A stretch of 11,001 nt of DNA from Candidatus Aminicenantota bacterium (GTDB lineage Bacteria; Acidobacteriota; Aminicenantia; S016-38), in contig JAMOUL010000121.1 in the NCBI GenBank assembly GCA_027062035.1, forward strand, positions 1-11,001, read 5' to 3'. This document shows, one piece after another, positions 7,403 to 11,001 of the stretch (position 1 is its first letter; the number at the start of each line of letters is the position of its first letter). The translations under genes and the position numbers were made by a program. The notes under the pieces are model-generated. The model did not search any database and was not told the origin of the DNA. It saw only the letters and a program-made list of their open reading frames with translations.

Positions 7403-7426
7403 ATCCTAAAAAAAGCGGAGGAAGTT

Positions 7427-9139
7427 ATGAAAAAGCTGGCCGCAGTTCTTCTTTTATTTTTCCTGTTTTCCGGGCTTTATGCCTATGAACTAAAGGGTAG
7501 AATCACAGATACCAGAGGTAAACCTCTGACATCGGGAATGATACTGCTTAAGAAGGAAGGTTCAGATCTTTACATCAAATCCGAACTCAATAACAGGGGA
7601 GAATTTCACTTCAAAGATCTCGAGGAAGGAAAGTATCTTTTTAAGCTTGATATCTACAGTGCGGAGAAACTTAAAAGAACAATAGAAATAAAGGAAGATA
7701 AGGTTTTAAACCTTAAGGTAAAGCTGAGCTTTCTTGATAGGGCGCTTATTACAACGAGGAACACTTCTGACGTGATGTGGGGAACCTGGATGATAATTCT
7801 CCTGCTGGGGACAGGAATAATCCTCACAATTACCACACGGTTGGTGCAGATAAGAAAGCTCGTAGTTTCTTTGAAGGAGGTATTCAAGGGCGCTCTTTAT
7901 AAGGGATATCACGGCAAGGAGGAAGGGGATATTTCTCCCTTCGCGGCCCTTATGACAGCGCTTGCAGCCACAGTTGGTAATGGTAATATCGCAGGGGTGG
8001 CTACAGCCATCGCCACAGGAGGTCCTGGAGCACCCTTCTGGATGTGGGTGGCCGGAGTCTTCGGTATGGCAACAAAGTATGCCGAGGGATTTCTGGGAGT
8101 TAAATTCAGAAAAAAAATGCCCACAGGGGAAATGGCTGGTGGTCCCATGTATTATGCAAGATATGGAATACGGTGGGGAACTGCGGCCAAATTTCTTGGA
8201 GCGCTTTTTGCAATATCCGCTTCAATAACGGCTCTTCTTGGCACAGGAAATATGGCCCAATCCAATTCTATGGCCCTTGCGTTTAAGACCCAGTTCGGAA
8301 TACCCGCCTGGGTTTCTGGAGCCGTGATAACGGCCATGGTTGGGATTGTCGTTATAGGGGGAATTAAAAAGATCGGGAGTGTTTCTGAAAAGCTCGTGCC
8401 AGCAATGATCATCCTCTATGTGCTGGGAGGAACAATTGTAATACTTGCCAATTTTACAAAGATTCCCCAGGCCTTTGCTCTTATCTTTGAATCCGCGTTT
8501 TCACTGAAGGCAGTGGGAGGGGCTCTGGTGGGTACCACAGTTGCTCAGGCTATCTCCATAGGTGTAAGGAGAGGAGTTCTCTCAAACGAATCAGGTCTTG
8601 GTTCAGCAGGAATAGCCCAGGCAGCCTCTAAATCTCCTGATCCGGTTTATAATGGCCTTATAGCCATGACAGGAACCTTTATAGATACTATCTTTGTTAA
8701 CACCTTCACAACTCTGACTATTGTTCTTTCCGGTGCTTATCTTTATACCGCAGCATATGGCTCATCCAAGGGATTAACATCCACTGCCCTGACAATTACC
8801 GCCTTTGAATCAGTTCTACCACATCCCATTGGAGGTGCAATTATAGCTCTTGCCTCCTTCCTTTTCGGTTATTCCACCCTGATTGCCTGGTGTTATTACG
8901 GAGAGAAATCCTTTGAATATATAGCAGGGAGCAGGGTCGTTATACCATATAGATTGGTCTTTATTACTCTCACATTTCTTGGGGCTATAGTTCAGGGTCC
9001 TTACCTGAATATAATATGGTACACAGGAGATAGTGCCAATGCCCTTATGGCAATTCCAAACCTGGTAGCCCTTTTGTTCCTTGCAAAGATCGTTGGAAGG
9101 GAAACCGTGGATAAACTTTACCGCCGAAAGATGTGGTGA
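7427..9139 (+). CDS. Sodium:alanine/glycine symporter (AgcS family) with secreted N-terminal beta-sandwich domain
   Basis: Cytoplasmic-membrane amino acid:cation symporter. It has 570 residues against a usual 450-490; the surplus is all N-terminal. Residues 1-19 form a signal peptide (two Lys, a Leu/Phe core, then G-L-Y-A as a plausible signal peptidase I site). Residues 21-100 look like a carboxypeptidase-regulatory-type beta sandwich, with 'GRITDTRGKPLTSG' and 'RGEFHFKDLEEGKYLFKL' as hallmarks. The symporter starts at about 112 with 'SDVMWGTWMI' and first helix 117-136. Family signatures are 'ATVGNGNIAGVATAI' (181-195), 'GGPGAPFWMWVAGVFG' (198-213), 'GVRRGVLSNESGLGSA' (379-394) and 'YYGEKSFEYI' (490-499), with about 11 helices in all. 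GGAGG lies 5 nt before the ATG. There is no frameshift: domain and transporter share one uninterrupted frame. Alanine or glycine with Na+ is the family norm; the exact substrate is not provable here. Confidence 0.93.
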   Translation: MKKLAAVLLLFFLFSGLYAYELKGRITDTRGKPLTSGMILLKKEGSDLYIKSELNNRGEFHFKDLEEGKYLFKLDIYSAEKLKRTIEIKEDKVLNLKVKLSFLDRALITTRNTSDVMWGTWMIILLLGTGIILTITTRLVQIRKLVVSLKEVFKGALYKGYHGKEEGDISPFAALMTALAATVGNGNIAGVATAIATGGPGAPFWMWVAGVFGMATKYAEGFLGVKFRKKMPTGEMAGGPMYYARYGIRWGTAAKFLGALFAISASITALLGTGNMAQSNSMALAFKTQFGIPAWVSGAVITAMVGIVVIGGIKKIGSVSEKLVPAMIILYVLGGTIVILANFTKIPQAFALIFESAFSLKAVGGALVGTTVAQAISIGVRRGVLSNESGLGSAGIAQAASKSPDPVYNGLIAMTGTFIDTIFVNTFTTLTIVLSGAYLYTAAYGSSKGLTSTALTITAFESVLPHPIGGAIIALASFLFGYSTLIAWCYYGEKSFEYIAGSRVVIPYRLVFITLTFLGAIVQGPYLNIIWYTGDSANALMAIPNLVALLFLAKIVGRETVDKLYRRKMW

Positions 9140-9159
9140 AGCTTCTTTAGCTTAATTAT

Positions 9160-9188
9160 TTGACACCCGCTGAAGTTTGGAGTAAAAA
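9160..9188 (+). promoter_or_regulatory. Candidate promoter for the NagA-like gene
   Basis: A perfect TTGACA (9160-9165) is followed after 17 bp by TAAAAA (9183-9188, 4 of 6 to consensus). The predicted start near 9195 would leave a leader of only about 13 nt containing the GAGG at 9197-9200. The gene may therefore be transcribed both alone and by read-through from the symporter gene. Confidence 0.4.
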
Positions 9189-9203
9189 TCTCCTCTGAGG
9201 TGT
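9163..9203 (+). promoter_or_regulatory. Possible weak hairpin covering the Shine-Dalgarno of the NagA-like gene
   Basis: ACACC (9163-9167) can pair with GGTGT (9199-9203), which overlaps the GAGGTG ribosome-binding region at 9197-9202. Inside it GGAG (9179-9182) can pair with CTCC (9190-9193). Stems are short (5 and 4 bp) with large internal loops, so stability is doubtful. It would form only on read-through transcripts from the symporter gene. Confidence 0.2.
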
Positions 9204-9207
9204 GTAA

Positions 9208-10239
9208 ATGAAAAGAGTCAGGGTCTGGAAAGAAAATCGTTTTGTGGAAGAGGAGGTAAACCTGAACCTGGACGATGAGGTTGAATATCTTGTGCCGCCC
9301 TTTTCCGATCCCCATATTCACGGAGGTTGGGGATATAGTTTTCAGAAAGGTGAATTTGAGGAGCTTGAGGAGAGGCTTAGAGATATCGGAATTGGTTTTG
9401 CAATCCCCACACTTATGAACTCACCACTGGATGAGGTGCAGGAACTTTCAGAGAAGTTCGAGGAATACAGGCGAAGGAGAGATGATAGCATTTTCCCATT
9501 TTTGAGAATAGAGGGTCCCTTTATAAGCGAGGAGAAGAGGGGGGCTCAGATGGAAGGATTTATTCTGGAAGCCTCAGAGGAAAATATAAGGAAATTCCTT
9601 GATATAAAATGGATTAAGATGTTTACCTTCGCTCCGGAGATAGAAAATGCGGATAAGCTTATTATAGGAGCGCTGCAGAAGAATAAGATCCCCTCCATCG
9701 GTCATACAAATGCCACCTTTCGGGAGGTCTATGAAGCTTACAGGCTGGGAGTAAGGCACATGACCCATTTCCCCAATGCTATGAGAGGATTACATCACAG
9801 GGAGGTAGCAGCTGTGGGGGCAGGGTTTCTCCTGAAGGAAATACACCTCGAAGTAATAGGTGATTTTATCCATTCGTCTGCTGAGTTTATATCGATGCTT
9901 AAACGGCTCAGGGGATGTTCCTTTTCTCTGGTTTCCGACATGATTCCCCCGGTTTATTCCAGCATAAAAAAATGGGATGGAAAAAATGTGGTTATCAGGG
10001 GAAGGGAGGTAAGAAATGAAACGGGTGCTCTTATAGGGGGAGGAACACCGGTAACTCAGCAGGCCTTGCTTTTTCTTGAAGGGGGATTTTCTCCTGAGGA
10101 GGTGGTTCTTATATCCAGCGTTAATGCAGTAAAGTTCTTCCAGGGATGGATGGAGTCTCCTTTAAAATGGACACTGGATAAATATCTCCCCCTTGACAAA
10201 AATTTTAAAAGATTGAATCAGTATTTATTGAGGAAATAA
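9208..10239 (+). CDS. N-acetylglucosamine-6-phosphate deacetylase-like amidohydrolase (NagA family)
   Basis: Likely metal-dependent deacetylase of the amidohydrolase superfamily; NagA converts GlcNAc-6-phosphate to glucosamine-6-phosphate plus acetate. Active-site motifs in order are 'PPFSDPHIHGGWG' with His36-x-His38, metal ligand Glu102 in 'IEGPFIS', His166 in 'GHTNA', His187 in 'THFPNAM', His222 in 'GDFIHSS', catalytic Asp244 in 'LVSDM', and the late 'GGGTPVTQQALLF' loop. It has 343 residues against the usual 370-400. The shortage is in the flanking beta-sandwich: only about 30 residues precede the HxH strand, and the usual C-terminal G-K-x-A-D-L motif is lost, with 'DKYLPLDKNF' in its place. 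ATG 9208 has GAGG 7 nt upstream. It follows the symporter by 68 bp with no nagB or sugar kinase beside it. The substrate could differ from GlcNAc-6-phosphate. Confidence 0.8.
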   Translation: MKRVRVWKENRFVEEEVNLNLDDEVEYLVPPFSDPHIHGGWGYSFQKGEFEELEERLRDIGIGFAIPTLMNSPLDEVQELSEKFEEYRRRRDDSIFPFLRIEGPFISEEKRGAQMEGFILEASEENIRKFLDIKWIKMFTFAPEIENADKLIIGALQKNKIPSIGHTNATFREVYEAYRLGVRHMTHFPNAMRGLHHREVAAVGAGFLLKEIHLEVIGDFIHSSAEFISMLKRLRGCSFSLVSDMIPPVYSSIKKWDGKNVVIRGREVRNETGALIGGGTPVTQQALLFLEGGFSPEEVVLISSVNAVKFFQGWMESPLKWTLDKYLPLDKNFKRLNQYLLRK

Positions 10240-11001
10240 TTATAGGTTTTCTTCAACCCTTCTTCCAGTGAAAATTCTGGAGTCCAGCCAAGGGATTTCC
10301 GTGCCCTTTCATAGGAAAGAATGGAGTATCTTATATCCCCTGGTCTGGGAGGTCCAAAGTCGTATTTCACCTTTCTACCTGAAACCTTCATCAGCGTCTC
10401 AAGCAGGGTGAGGGTATCGGTTCCCCTGCCGGTGGAGATATTTACCACCAGATTGTCATCTCCGAATGTGGCGAGAAGATTTGCCTTTGCTACGTCCTTA
10501 ACAAACACATAATCCCTTACCATTCCCCTTTCCATATCAGGGTATGTGTAAATGGTTATGGGCTTACCGGCTATTAGCCTCAGAGAGAATATGGCAACCA
10601 CGCCGGCTTCTCCATGGGGGATCTGCCGTGGACCGTATACATTGGCGTATCTGAGGATAGCATAGGAAAATTTTCCTCTTGAAATGAGTTCTATGTATTT
10701 CTCCGCTGAGAGCTTTGAAGTGGCATAAGGGCTTTCGGGTCTTTGTGGACTATCCTCGGAAAATATTTCGCCCTTTGTATCTCCATATATAGCTCCTCCT
10801 GTGGAAGCAAACAGGAATCTCTTTATCCCGTAATCTGCTCCTGCCTTCAAAAGATTTATTGTTCCCACAACATTTACATGGGCATCGAATGCAGGGTCCT
10901 GTGTGGAGAGAGGAACAGAGATTTGAGCTGCCTGATGGTTTATTACATCCGGCCTTTCAAGCTGGATCAGTTTTTCTATTTCCTTTGACCTTATATCGAG
11001 A
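10218..11001 (-). CDS. NAD-dependent nucleotide-sugar epimerase (UDP-glucose 4-epimerase-like), N-terminus cut by window edge
   Basis: Extended short-chain dehydrogenase/reductase that most likely interconverts UDP-sugars for polysaccharide synthesis. I read the frame open to the right edge (from 11000), giving 260 visible residues; the GTG at 10868 is an internal Val, not a start. Visible motifs are 'INHQAAQISVPLST' and 'DPAFDAHVNVVGTINLL' before it, catalytic 'FASTGGAIYGD' (Ser/Thr near visible 66-67), the Tyr92-x-x-x-Lys96 pair in 'SPYATSKLSAEKY', 'RYANVYGPRQ', 'RDYVFVKDVAKA' and the closing 'SLGWTPEFSLEEGLKKT'. About 50 residues with the NAD-binding G-x-x-G-x-x-G are outside the window. 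The usual 'IYGDGxQxRD' segment is replaced by a slightly longer 'IYTYPDMERGMVRD'. Its 3' end overlaps the convergent NagA-like gene by 22 bp. A GDP-mannose or UDP-glucuronate relative cannot be excluded. Confidence 0.88.
   Translation of the reverse strand, partial: LDIRSKEIEKLIQLERPDVINHQAAQISVPLSTQDPAFDAHVNVVGTINLLKAGADYGIKRFLFASTGGAIYGDTKGEIFSEDSPQRPESPYATSKLSAEKYIELISRGKFSYAILRYANVYGPRQIPHGEAGVVAIFSLRLIAGKPITIYTYPDMERGMVRDYVFVKDVAKANLLATFGDDNLVVNISTGRGTDTLTLLETLMKVSGRKVKYDFGPPRPGDIRYSILSYERARKSLGWTPEFSLEEGLKKTYNYFLNKY

Larger units (their letters stand above)
7301..7407. repeat. Imperfect inverted repeat framing the divergent promoter region
   Basis: AGGAAATATTAACT (7301-7314) and AGTTATAATATCCT (7394-7407) are inverted copies matching at 11 of 14 positions, separated by 79 bp. 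Each arm covers the candidate -10 of one of the two divergent transcription units. The arms could be sites for one regulator or simply similar promoter cores; sequence alone does not decide. Confidence 0.5.

Noticed and set aside
9139..9153. AAGCT-TCTTT-AGCTT hairpin after the symporter stop as a terminator
   Set aside because: Stem is only 5 bp, AT-rich at its base, and followed by AATTATTTG rather than a run of T.
10218..10868. Epimerase taken as a complete 216-residue protein starting at GTG 10868
   Set aside because: The frame stays open to the window edge and the extra 44 codons encode conserved epimerase sequence (QAAQISVPLS, DPAFDAHVN), so this GTG is an internal Val.

Overview
This is a bacterial chromosome segment. 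It has Shine-Dalgarno-led genes, a bacterial-type FabD, the ribosome-assembly GTPase Der and a PurF of the iron-sulfur type. The base composition is AT-leaning. Arg is mostly AGG/AGA, Ile ATA is common, and the proteins are rich in Lys and Glu. That fits a thermophilic or anaerobic lineage outside the well-studied groups, but this is an inference and I cannot name a phylum. The window is almost fully coding: the two real gaps are 132 bp (7295-7426) and 68 bp (9140-9207). I see no tRNA, rRNA, CRISPR array, insertion sequence or convincing terminator.

Left block (1-7294, minus strand, read right to left): seven genes form one tightly packed run. They are an ABC-2 exporter ATPase, its permease, a small RsbW-type HATPase protein, purF, fabD, der and a Wzx-type polysaccharide flippase that runs off the left edge. 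Six junctions overlap by 1-23 bp or are separated by 3 bp, so one translationally coupled operon is likely. It mixes export, a possible regulatory kinase, purine synthesis, fatty-acid synthesis, ribosome assembly and envelope assembly.

Centre (7295-7426): a divergent control region. The plus-side gene has a perfect TATAAT. An imperfect 14-bp inverted repeat places a related sequence at the matching site for the minus-strand operon, whose first gene may be nearly leaderless.

Right block: on the plus strand are a sodium:alanine/glycine symporter of the AgcS family and a shortened NagA-like amidohydrolase. The symporter carries an unusual secreted N-terminal beta-sandwich domain after a signal peptide. 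The amidohydrolase ends 22 bp inside the 3' end of a convergent minus-strand NAD-dependent nucleotide-sugar epimerase, which is cut by the right edge. The flippase and the epimerase both point to surface polysaccharide. The symporter plus NagA-like pair could serve uptake and breakdown of peptidoglycan-derived alanine and GlcNAc, but that link is speculative.

The most unusual items are the beta-sandwich/AgcS fusion, the orphan RsbW-like protein coupled to the ABC exporter and purF, the atypical glutaminase motifs and missing propeptide of PurF, and the mirrored divergent promoters.
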